Below, in pieces: positions 47,955 through 55,979 of a stretch of DNA of 64,000 nucleotides; within the stretch, counting starts at the first letter, position 1, and every line of letters starts with the position of its first letter. Source of the DNA: Paraperlucidibaca sp. (lineage in GTDB: Bacteria > Pseudomonadota > Gammaproteobacteria > Pseudomonadales > Moraxellaceae); NCBI GenBank assembly GCA_018066805.1, contig JAGPVX010000030.1, positions 1-64,000 on the forward strand, read 5' to 3'. Below the pieces are notes generated by a model. The model did not search any database and had not been told where the DNA came from. It worked only from the letters and a program-made list of their open reading frames with translations. The translations under genes and the position numbers were made by a program.

Positions 47955-48340
47955 AGCTGAGTGTCGTGGGTGAAGCATTGGTCATTAAGCCCGGCGGGTT
48001 GCGTGCAGAAACTTCGGTGCCGCTAGCTGACGTTACGCGCTGGGATATGCTTTACGAAGTCACCGGTCGGCGCTATTTAGCTTTTCATTTGGGCGATAAA
48101 ACCGCCTATGCGCAACTGCCTCGCTTAGCACCTGAAGCGCGCGAGGCTCTAGCGGCTCAGCTTTCTGAATTGCTCGGTACTCCACCAGACATTAGCCTGC
48201 TCGATAGCGAGCGCGACAATGAGCATTGGCTGAAAGTTTGGGAGTACATCAAGTGGGTCGGGCGCTATCTGCGCCTGTTCATCAACCCAATGCGACCACC
48301 AACTCCGCCGCCAAAGCGTCAGCCACCTGGGCGGCCGTAA
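47951..48340 (+). CDS. Small protein of unknown function, coupled to ruvX
   Basis: I do not recognise this 129-residue protein. The first half looks like a small beta-rich domain (KLSVVGEALVIKPGGL, RYLAFHLGDKTAYAQL). The middle is helical (EAREALAAQLSELLG, and a Trp-rich HWLKVWEYIKWVGRYLRL helix that could touch membrane), and the tail is Pro/Arg-rich. Its ATG overlaps the ruvX stop (ATGA), so it is translated with the algH-ruvX operon. In Pseudomonas pyrR stands here; no PRPP loop is visible, so this is not PyrR. Confidence 0.7.
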   Translation: MKLSVVGEALVIKPGGLRAETSVPLADVTRWDMLYEVTGRRYLAFHLGDKTAYAQLPRLAPEAREALAAQLSELLGTPPDISLLDSERDNEHWLKVWEYIKWVGRYLRLFINPMRPPTPPPKRQPPGRP

Positions 48341-48370
48341 CTCTGTACTTAATGCGCAGCACTAACATTA

Positions 48371-49975
48371 TTAAAGCGCCGGTAGCGGCAGAGCACCTAG
48401 TACAGCACTGTCTCCTGCCTTGAGTAGCAGGGCAGGGATAGTCTCTATGCGATGCAGCATATCTAGCGCCAAATCCATTTCCTCCTCCATGCGTACGGCA
48501 TCAAAGCGTGCCATTCCGTCATCTGGCTCAATGGCCAGCAGGTAATGCGGTCCTGTGATGTAGGCAAGGCAAGGAATGCCCGCCAAATGGAATGGTGCGC
48601 CGACGCCAAAGAAAATCACGCCAATTGGTCGACATAGCAGTAGTCGTTGCAGCTTTGTTGCTCGCATGGATTGAATGGCCGCAAGGCCTATTGGCGTTGT
48701 TGAATGAAATAAGGCGGCGATTTCTGGGCGTCCTGTGGCGTGATAGCCAGTGGCATCGTCCAGCCATTCGCGCGCTCCAAGATGCTCAAGTGTCACGGCA
48801 GCGGTAGCTTTTGCCATGATGTCGGGATGCGACTCGATGAAGCCATTGGCTTGAGGCATATGAGGTGCCATATGGCCAGTTACTAAACTAAACACCAATG
48901 TTCTAGGGCGCATGCTCAGCGGTAGGCTGGCGTAGTGACGAGCCACCTCTAGGCAGGCTACAGCACCATTTTCCTCAAAGGCATTTTGTCCGTCGGTATG
49001 AGTATTGACGATGATGTTCTCATCGCTGACGCCGGGCAATATGGCAACTAATGTGTCAGTTTGGACATTTTCGCGCACAGAGGCTGTTAACGTCAGTGTG
49101 GCTTCTGCCTTCCCAGCGAGGGCTCTGAGTTGGTTGCTAGTATCGCGATTGACTATCAGTGCTGGGATTTCGCTAGGGCCAGAAAGAAAAGGTAAATATT
49201 GTCCGGCCGTATTTTCTGCCGAGCTATCGAAGGCAAAAATAACGCCTTTAGCACCAGCTGCTTTCATGGTCTCAACAATAGGAGCCATAGTCGCTAGGCT
49301 AGTTAGCCAGGCGCGCTTGTAGTCGGTGAGCGGGTTAATGCTGAAGTCGTCATCATTTTTATACGTTAAAAAGGGATAAAAAATGCCTGCAACAGCGGGT
49401 AGTAGTGGTAGCTCAACTATTGCAATGGCATCTTTAACTCCACCGCTACCGAGACTAGCAAGTAAGCCGCTAATGGTAGACGGTAGTTGCGTTAAGAGTG
49501 AGCTCAACATGGCTTGCTGCGATGCTACGTCGGTGAGATCTAAGCTCAAATATTGCAGCGGTGCGCCAACGTATACGAGAGGGCCTGTGACCCCTTCCTC
49601 GCCGGTAGGGCCTGAGCGTGGGTAATACGCATCTACAGGAATGTCGATATCACCGTTAGATGTTTTAAGGCTTAGCGCTTTCCTCTGAGCTTCCCATAGA
49701 GTTAAGAAGTATGGGTCACGCTGAGTGCTTAGCCCAAGCGCTTGAAATTCTTGTTCAAGATAGTCGATAAAGCGCTTGTGACTGTCTGATCCAGTTAAGC
49801 GAGGCCCAAACGAGACCATTTTCTCAACTAGGCTTTGTAGTCTAGCTGCCTTTGGCTGATAGCCTGTGCGACTGCTTGGGCTATTGCTGATGCTTTTTTG
49901 ATCATCACTGCATCCACCTAAAATTGGACCTACAGCGAGACCAGCTCCGGCTTGAATAAAGGTACGACGTTGCAT
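48371..49975 (-). CDS. Tat-exported M28-like peptidase lipoprotein with altered metal site
   Basis: The signal starts MQRRTFIQAG (twin arginine) and reaches GGC with a likely lipidated Cys22. A 534-residue protein follows, with a PA-like insert (about 115-300) and a Zn-peptidase M28-like core. HTD at 326-328 matches the first M28 ligand pair, but the next position reads EEN (334-336) rather than NDD. The usual catalytic EE reads GH (367-368), and the later Asp is Glu397. It may bind metal differently or not be a peptidase. The LuxR gene upstream points the same way. Confidence 0.65.
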   Translation of the reverse strand: MQRRTFIQAGAGLAVGPILGGCSDDQKSISNSPSSRTGYQPKAARLQSLVEKMVSFGPRLTGSDSHKRFIDYLEQEFQALGLSTQRDPYFLTLWEAQRKALSLKTSNGDIDIPVDAYYPRSGPTGEEGVTGPLVYVGAPLQYLSLDLTDVASQQAMLSSLLTQLPSTISGLLASLGSGGVKDAIAIVELPLLPAVAGIFYPFLTYKNDDDFSINPLTDYKRAWLTSLATMAPIVETMKAAGAKGVIFAFDSSAENTAGQYLPFLSGPSEIPALIVNRDTSNQLRALAGKAEATLTLTASVRENVQTDTLVAILPGVSDENIIVNTHTDGQNAFEENGAVACLEVARHYASLPLSMRPRTLVFSLVTGHMAPHMPQANGFIESHPDIMAKATAAVTLEHLGAREWLDDATGYHATGRPEIAALFHSTTPIGLAAIQSMRATKLQRLLLCRPIGVIFFGVGAPFHLAGIPCLAYITGPHYLLAIEPDDGMARFDAVRMEEEMDLALDMLHRIETIPALLLKAGDSAVLGALPLPAL

Positions 49976-50044
49976 AGGGCAGCCTTTTATTTTTATTGTT
50001 TGCTAATGCCTAGCAGTTTGCCTCCTGCACGTTATTTAACAATC

Positions 50045-50089
50045 ACCCATACGGGGGTAATTTTTTACCCAAACAGGTGTGCTATGGGT
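50045..50089. other. Nested inverted repeats at the end of the LuxR gene
   Basis: Outer arms ACCCATA (50045-50051) and TATGGGT (50083-50089) enclose an inner perfect repeat GGGTAA-TTTT-TTACCC (50055-50070). The outer arm overlaps the LuxR gene stop codon. It may be a terminator for the regulator or an operator before the M28-like gene. Confidence 0.6.
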
Positions 50090-50852
50090 AGTTGATGAGG
50101 CCGAGGCGAGCAGCCGTAGCGACAACTTCGGCACGGCGGCGGGCACCGAGACATTGCATCAGCTTTTTAAGGCGATCTTTAACTGTATTTTCGCTACGAA
50201 AAATGGCGGTAGCTATTTCGCGATTAGAGTGACCATTTGCTAATAAAGCCACGATCTCCAAGTCGCTTTCCGATAGGCCCAAGCGTTCTGCTTCGGCATG
50301 CCTAAGTGCTTTTTGGCTTTGCTCTAAAGCTTGTACGTCGGCCTCGGATTCGAGTGCAAATGTGGTGAGTCGGGTATAGAGCGTCATCGCGATTCGCGCT
50401 TGATTTTCTAATAAGGAGATACGTTGTGAGCGCTCAGATAGGCTTGCTTGTAGGGTTTTGAGCTCGCCAATATCACGGGCAATGCCTTGTCGCCCTATTA
50501 GCTGAGCTCCTTTATATAAGCTTGCTGCGCGTATTTCTAAAAACCTACTGACACCAGTGCTGGTAATCGCTTCTACTTCAAAAAATGGATATCGATTATC
50601 TCCAGCAATTCCGCGGCTAAAGTGGCCGCGTGCAATAAGCTTGCTTGCTTTAGTTAATAAAGTATCAAAGTGGCGACCAATTAATGACTCTGGTGAGTAC
50701 TCCAGAATGTTATGGCTAGCGGTATTTACATATGTAAAACGGCCATCCAAATCGAGTGTGTAAATTAAGTCTCCTGCTGCTTCGATCAGTCCTCGATAGT
50801 CTGGCTCAGCCAAAGCGTTGGGTGCTGAGAAAGGAGCAGATATATTGATCAT
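50082..50852 (-). CDS. PAS-LuxR transcriptional regulator
   Basis: A PAS domain (about residues 18-130; LDGRFTYVNTASHNILEY) senses an unknown signal. A LuxR helix-turn-helix (about 195-256) follows, with ESDLEIVALLANGHSNREIA and SENTVKDRLKKL. The protein has 256 residues. It lies upstream of the M28-like gene on the same strand (106 bases) and diverges from ompW, so either may be its target. Confidence 0.85.
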   Translation of the reverse strand: MINISAPFSAPNALAEPDYRGLIEAAGDLIYTLDLDGRFTYVNTASHNILEYSPESLIGRHFDTLLTKASKLIARGHFSRGIAGDNRYPFFEVEAITSTGVSRFLEIRAASLYKGAQLIGRQGIARDIGELKTLQASLSERSQRISLLENQARIAMTLYTRLTTFALESEADVQALEQSQKALRHAEAERLGLSESDLEIVALLANGHSNREIATAIFRSENTVKDRLKKLMQCLGARRRAEVVATAARLGLINYP

Positions 50853-51085
50853 GGCAAGCTTCCGAACGCATGGTTAAAGATCGATGCGCTAGTGATACCA
50901 GAAAATTAGCGATTAGCCCTCCCGTAATGCCGGAGTAACCAAATTTAGCTAACGCTAGAAAATTTGATGTGCGACAAAAACTGCATCTTAAATAAAGCCA
51001 ACAATGCCTCGTGCTGTGAATAAAGCAGCGCTCAACCTACTCCGCTAGCGCCTAGCCGCTGGCTTGGGTCGCATAGAGGCAGATC

Positions 51086-51709
51086 ATGAAAGCTCAAAAT
51101 ACTCGTGGAAATTTCTTACCAGCGCTTAAGTGTTTGTTGGCACTTAGTGCGTGCTCGTTAGCGTTCATGCCTGCAGCGCAAGCTGCTGTCGATAGCCCTT
51201 GGCTAGTGCGCGCAGGCATTAGCCAAGTTGAGCCAAAATCCAATAATGGCTCGCTTGGTGGCGGGGTAGCCGTGGATAGGCAGGTCGGACCAAGCCTGAA
51301 TGTGGCGTATTTCTTTAGCCCGAATATCGCCGTGGACGTGCTGGGCGCTTTACCTTTTGAGCATGATATTTCGATAGGTGGTGTGCATGCGGGTAGCACC
51401 AAGCACTTGCCGCCAACGGTATCTTTGCAATACCACTTCTTGCCCGATGCTGCGATTCAGCCATTTGTCGGTGTTGGCGCGAACTACACTTTTTTCATGG
51501 ATGAGAAGTTAGGCGGCGTTAAGCTTAAAGATTCTTTTGGTGTTGCCGCTCAAATAGGTGTTGATGTACCGCTAAATCAACAGTGGCGAGTAGGCTTTGA
51601 TGCTCGCTATATCGACATCGATACCACAGCAAAGTTAGGTGGTGTTGATATTGGTGATGTTCATATCGACCCAATGGTTTACAGCTTAAACATGGGCTAT
51701 CGCTTCTAA
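51086..51709 (+). CDS. OmpW-family outer-membrane protein
   Basis: A signal peptide (ending QAA, about residue 34) is followed by an eight-stranded small barrel of the OmpW type. The motif WLVRAGISQVEPKSNNGS is at the start, and the C-terminal aromatic residue Phe ends MGYRF, as required for outer-membrane insertion. At 207 residues it is normal. OmpW proteins move small hydrophobic compounds. It diverges from the PAS-LuxR gene across 233 bases. Confidence 0.9.
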   Translation: MKAQNTRGNFLPALKCLLALSACSLAFMPAAQAAVDSPWLVRAGISQVEPKSNNGSLGGGVAVDRQVGPSLNVAYFFSPNIAVDVLGALPFEHDISIGGVHAGSTKHLPPTVSLQYHFLPDAAIQPFVGVGANYTFFMDEKLGGVKLKDSFGVAAQIGVDVPLNQQWRVGFDARYIDIDTTAKLGGVDIGDVHIDPMVYSLNMGYRF

Positions 51710-51733
51710 GCTGAATCATCTCGACGATGGTGC

Positions 51734-51762
51734 TTGGGTCAAGTGCGGCTGCGCGTTACAAT
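51734..51762 (+). promoter_or_regulatory. Predicted sigma-70 promoter of pyrBC'
   Basis: TTGGGT (51734-51739) and TACAAT (51757-51762) are spaced by exactly 17 bases. The predicted start near 51769 leaves a leader of about 34 bases before pyrB. This would let pyrB run independently of ruvX. Confidence 0.65.
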
Positions 51763-51802
51763 GCGCAACGCCTTGGCCAACGCCACTTCGGGAACCGCGC
51801 AT

Positions 51803-52804
51803 ATGCATCAGTCTCACGCTCATCAGGCCAGTCGCCTTCAGCTTAATAGCCAAGGTGATTTAAAGCATTTTTTGAGCACGGAAGGGCTCTCGCGCGAAAT
51901 ACTTACCGCTATTTTAGATCGAGCCGATAGCTTTCTCGATGGCAACGGCGGCATTCGCAACGAGCCGCTGCTCGCCGGCCGCACGGTGATGAACCTATTT
52001 TTTGAGCCTTCGACGCGTACTCGCACCACCTTTGAGGTGGCGGCAAAACGGCTGTCTGCCGATGTTCTCAATATTGATATTTCAAAAAGCTCGACTAGCA
52101 AAGGCGAAACCCTGCGCGACATGCTATGGAACTTAGAGGCAATGACCGCCGATATTTTCGTGGTGCGTCACGGCGCATCAGGCGCGGCGCACTTTGTTGC
52201 CAGCCAAGTCACGCCGCGCATCGCGATCATTAACGCGGGCGATGGCCGTCATGCGCATCCGACTCAGGCGATGCTCGATATGCTCACGATTCGCCGCCAC
52301 GCCGGCGATTTTGCCGGCCTTACTGTGGCCATCATTGGCGATATTCGTCACTCGCGTGTGGCGCGCTCGGAAATTCACGCCTTGCAAACTTTGGGTGCAA
52401 AAGAGATTCGCGTCATTGGCCCACGCACCTTGCTGCCTCGCGACTTTGAAGAGCTTGGCGTTAGTGTCTTTGAAGACCTTGGCGCAGGCTTGAAGGATGT
52501 CGATGTCGCCATCGCGCTACGCGTACAAAACGAGCGCATGGAGTCGGCCTTATTGCCCGGCAGTAGTGAGTTTTACAGCATGTATGGTCTAACCCGCGAG
52601 CGCCTGAAAGTGGCCAAGCCGAATGTTTTAGTAATGCATCCAGGCCCGATAAATCGCGGCGTAGAAATTGAATCTGAGTTGGCCGATGGCCCACAATCGC
52701 TGATTCTTAAGCAAGTTAATTACGGTATCGCGGTGCGTATGGCGGTGTTAGCAATGGCAATGGACGGACAAGATGCCGATCGTGCGGCGGAGGTTGCGCC
52801 ATGA
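51803..52804 (+). CDS. pyrB: Aspartate carbamoyltransferase catalytic subunit
   Basis: PyrB makes carbamoylaspartate from aspartate and carbamoyl phosphate. Carbamoyl-phosphate motifs are [12 protein letters not shown] and [19 protein letters not shown] lies near the end. I start at 51803 (333 residues) by comparison with Pseudomonas PyrB; the frame runs open further upstream through the promoter. It overlaps pyrC' by 4 bases. Pseudomonas-type enzymes assemble with a non-catalytic PyrC', which fits here. Confidence 0.95.
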   Translation: MHQSHAHQASRLQLNSQGDLKHFLSTEGLSREILTAILDRADSFLDGNGGIRNEPLLAGRTVMNLFFEPSTRTRTTFEVAAKRLSADVLNIDISKSSTSKGETLRDMLWNLEAMTADIFVVRHGASGAAHFVASQVTPRIAIINAGDGRHAHPTQAMLDMLTIRRHAGDFAGLTVAIIGDIRHSRVARSEIHALQTLGAKEIRVIGPRTLLPRDFEELGVSVFEDLGAGLKDVDVAIALRVQNERMESALLPGSSEFYSMYGLTRERLKVAKPNVLVMHPGPINRGVEIESELADGPQSLILKQVNYGIAVRMAVLAMAMDGQDADRAAEVAP

Positions 52805-54045
52805 GCATAGCAATTGCGTATCGCGGCATTCGCGTTATTGATCCGGCTCAAGGCTTGGATCTCGTTACTGATGCTCGCATCTGTGCCGATGAGCCGACAA
52901 TTTTAGGCGAGGCCGCGTTAAGTGATTCCTCCATTGAGGTTCGTGATGGCAAAGGCCTGTGGCTGACGCCTGCGTTTGTCGACCTTTGTGCGCGATTACG
53001 CGAGCCTGGCCCGAAAAAGCACGGCACTATCGCCAGCGAAACGCGCGCGGCGCGTGCTGGTGGCTTCGGCCATGTGGTGATGCCGCCAGATACTAACCCG
53101 GTGATTGATCATGGCGCTTTAGCGGCACAGGTCATTGAGAAAGCTCATGCTGCTGGCTTTGCCAAAGTCTATCCTCTTGGCGCTATGACGCGTGGCCTCG
53201 AAGGCAGTGCGCTCGCAGGCATGGGCGGCTTGAAAGCGGCGGGATGCGTTGGCGTCAGCCAAGCACGCAATCCATTGGCCAGCACAGAGACTTTGCTACG
53301 CTGCCTGGAGTACGCGAGCAGCATGGACATGACGGTGTTTTTTTCGCTCGAAGAGCCGTCATTAGCCAAAGGCAGTGCTCACGATGGCTTTATGGCCTCG
53401 CGCATGGGTCTAACCGGCATTCCTGATACGGCTGAGACCGTTGCTTTAGCGACGGCCATCTTGCTAGTTGAGCAAACGGGCGTGCGCGCACACATCGGCC
53501 AGCTCTCTTGCGCAGCCTCGGTCGAGCTGATTCGTTACGCCAAAGCCAGAGGCTTGCCAGTCACCGCCGATGTTTCTATGCACCAACTGCATCTGACCGA
53601 GATGGCTATCGATGGTTTCAATGCCATGGCGCATGTGCGGCCGCCATTGCGCCGCGAAAGCGACCGTTTGGCGCTTATTGCTGGTGTGCGTGATGGTGTG
53701 ATTGATGCCATTTGCTCTGATCACCAGCCACTAAATGCTTCGGCGAAACTAGCACCGTTTGCCGAGGCTTTGCCCGGCATGTCGACGCTGGAGACGGTGT
53801 TGCCGCTGGGCCTGCGTTTAGTGACCAATGGCGATTTGACCGAGCAGCGTTTGATTGAGGCACTGACCAGTGCACCGGCAGGCGTTATTGCTCAGCCAAT
53901 TGGTAGCTTGAGCTTGGCCAGCGGAGCTGTGGTTATTGATCCTTTACTCAGTTGGCAAGCCTGCGATGCCAACTGGCAGTCGGTAGGCCGCAATAGCCTA
54001 TTTGCTGGGCAAACACTCAGTGGTCGAGTAATAGAGAGCGTTTAA
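52801..54045 (+). CDS. pyrC': Dihydroorotase-like PyrC', catalytically inactive
   Basis: This 414-residue dihydroorotase homologue acts as structural partner of PyrB in the Pseudomonas type. The metal-binding DLHVHLREPG of active enzymes reads [10 protein letters not shown] at residues 61-70, so both His ligands are lost (Cys63, Arg65). The later ICSDHQPL is kept. An active dihydroorotase must be encoded elsewhere. It overlaps pyrB by 4 bases. Confidence 0.9.
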   Translation: MSIAIAYRGIRVIDPAQGLDLVTDARICADEPTILGEAALSDSSIEVRDGKGLWLTPAFVDLCARLREPGPKKHGTIASETRAARAGGFGHVVMPPDTNPVIDHGALAAQVIEKAHAAGFAKVYPLGAMTRGLEGSALAGMGGLKAAGCVGVSQARNPLASTETLLRCLEYASSMDMTVFFSLEEPSLAKGSAHDGFMASRMGLTGIPDTAETVALATAILLVEQTGVRAHIGQLSCAASVELIRYAKARGLPVTADVSMHQLHLTEMAIDGFNAMAHVRPPLRRESDRLALIAGVRDGVIDAICSDHQPLNASAKLAPFAEALPGMSTLETVLPLGLRLVTNGDLTEQRLIEALTSAPAGVIAQPIGSLSLASGAVVIDPLLSWQACDANWQSVGRNSLFAGQTLSGRVIESV

Positions 54046-54137
54046 GCAAGTACTCAGCGCTCTTTTCATCTGCTTTAGTCAAAGTGTCATGATGTCACGC
54101 TAGCCTCTCTCGCCTATTAGCTGGAGAGGGTTTAGGT

Positions 54138-55979
54138 ATGCGTCGTCGTCAATTTATTGGTCGTAGTGTGGCCGTTGGGGTCAGTCTCTCGAGCTTGGTT
54201 GCTTGTGGCGGCGGAAGCTCAGGAATAGGTGCGCCCGAAACGACTGCGGAGCATTTGAGTAGCGCCGAGACAGACACTTTATTAATGCCCGAGCGAGCCT
54301 TCGAGCATGGCGTTGCAAGTGGCGACCCAACCGCGGACAGCTTGATTGTATGGACTGCGATTACGCCTTCATCTGATGCTGTGGAATGGGTGCCAGTAAC
54401 ACTTGCCTATATCATTTCAGCTAAGCGCTTGGCTGATGCTGATGTCGCAGAGGCTTTTGCTGATGAAACGCGCGTGCAGCGCTTGGGCACATTTCTAGCG
54501 CATCGCGCACGAGACTTCACGGTTAAGATCGATCTAGGTAATGCCGCTGCCTATGCCGACGCGGTGTTCACCGAAGGTCAGTTGCACCGCTTGCCAGCTG
54601 GGCAATTTATTTACTATCGCTTCTACGCCGGTAGCCAGGCGTCACGCATCGGTCGTGGCCGCACAATGCCGCTTGCGCCAGTGTCGCAGGCTCGCTTTGC
54701 CGTGACGAGCTGTGCGAATTTGCCCGCTGGTTTTTTTAGCGTTTATGAGCTGATTAATAAGCAAGATGATCTTGATTTTGTCGTGCATCTTGGCGATTAC
54801 CTCTACGAATATGGTGAAGGTGAGTACGGCGATGGCTCTGCACTCACGCGCAATGGTATTTCGCGTACTCCTGAGCCGGCGACAGAAATGCTGACGCAAA
54901 AAGACTATGTGTTGCGTCATGCGCAATATAAGCGCGATCCGGAACTGCAGAAGCTGCATGCATCATTTGCAATGATTCCAGTTTGGGATGACCACGAAAT
55001 CGCTAACGATAGTTATCGTTCTGGCGCAGAAAATCACACGGAAGGCTCCGAAGGAGTTTACGAAGAACGTAAAGGTCATGCGATTCGAGCCTATTTTAAC
55101 TGGATGCCTTTACGTGAGCAGTTTGATCGCTTACCAGAAAGCCTGCGTCCTGACCCGCGTGAGGTGATTTATCGTCGTCTGCGTGTTGGCGACTTGCTCG
55201 ACATTATTATGTTGGATACGCGAATTATTGGGCGCGATAAACAAGCGGCCATTCCGGCAGTTGACCCCTCTCGTTTCGATGCAAATCGCTCGCTTTTAGG
55301 CGACAATCAAAGACAATGGCTTCAGCTTCAGCTATTAGAGGCGAAAAACCAAGGTGCGCGCTGGACCTTCTTAGGTCAGCAAATCATGTTTGGTCAACTG
55401 AATTTGGTGGAGCTGCCTCAAATTCAGCTGCTTGGTCAAAAAGTTTTGGGCAACCTAATTGCTGTCAATCTAGATCAGTGGGATGGTTATGTCGCTGAGC
55501 GAGATCGCCTTCGCAACTTTATTCGTGCTATTGGCATGGAAAATTTAGTCGTATTAACAGGTGATATCCATACCAGCTGGGCCATGGAGCTATATGAGAA
55601 TCCTGCGCTGCTTATTGGTGGTGGCTTTGAGAAACCCTTTGGCGTTGAGTTGGTGGCGCCATCGGTAACATCACCTGGCTTCCCTGAGGGTGTGGCGGAG
55701 GTCGTGAGTGTGGCTTTGCCTTTGGCTAATCCTCATATCAAATATACTGAGCTAAAAAGTAAGGGCTTTATCGTGGTGGATGTTACGCCCGAGCGCATGG
55801 TGGCTGAATGGCGCTATGCGAAAAGCATTACCGATGAGGCGTTGATTGGCGAAGAAAATACAGCGAAGCGCCGGCAGTTTCAGGTGTTATCGGGGACTAA
55901 TAGGTTGATTTCATCAAACACGGGGCCGCGCCCTGTGGCAGGTACTCAACATCTGCCGAGTCAAGTGGAGGCAATATAA
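54138..55979 (+). CDS. Tat-exported PhoD-like phosphatase lipoprotein
   Basis: PhoD enzymes are Ca/Fe-dependent phosphodiesterase/monoesterases that release phosphate outside the cytoplasm. A twin-arginine start (RRRQFIG) leads to the lipobox LVAC (Cys23). The N-terminal domain motif FEHGVASGDPTADSLIVWT is at about 54-72. Metallo-site motifs HLGDYLYEYG, WDDHEIAND and LTGDIHTSW follow. It has 613 residues. Its stop overlaps the next gene start by one base (TAATG), so the pair is coupled. A hairpin of CCTCTC with GAGAGG lies over its ribosome site. Confidence 0.9.
   Translation: MRRRQFIGRSVAVGVSLSSLVACGGGSSGIGAPETTAEHLSSAETDTLLMPERAFEHGVASGDPTADSLIVWTAITPSSDAVEWVPVTLAYIISAKRLADADVAEAFADETRVQRLGTFLAHRARDFTVKIDLGNAAAYADAVFTEGQLHRLPAGQFIYYRFYAGSQASRIGRGRTMPLAPVSQARFAVTSCANLPAGFFSVYELINKQDDLDFVVHLGDYLYEYGEGEYGDGSALTRNGISRTPEPATEMLTQKDYVLRHAQYKRDPELQKLHASFAMIPVWDDHEIANDSYRSGAENHTEGSEGVYEERKGHAIRAYFNWMPLREQFDRLPESLRPDPREVIYRRLRVGDLLDIIMLDTRIIGRDKQAAIPAVDPSRFDANRSLLGDNQRQWLQLQLLEAKNQGARWTFLGQQIMFGQLNLVELPQIQLLGQKVLGNLIAVNLDQWDGYVAERDRLRNFIRAIGMENLVVLTGDIHTSWAMELYENPALLIGGGFEKPFGVELVAPSVTSPGFPEGVAEVVSVALPLANPHIKYTELKSKGFIVVDVTPERMVAEWRYAKSITDEALIGEENTAKRRQFQVLSGTNRLISSNTGPRPVAGTQHLPSQVEAI

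Noticed and set aside
47951..48340. Possible degenerate pyrR
   Set aside because: Length and sequence do not match; no PRPP-binding loop.
54077..54098. Three TCA-containing repeats (TTAGTCAA, AGTGTCAT, GATGTCAC) resembling a Pho box before the PhoD-like gene
   Set aside because: They repeat every 8 bases, not 11, and the consensus CTGTCAT is not met, so PhoB binding is not supported.
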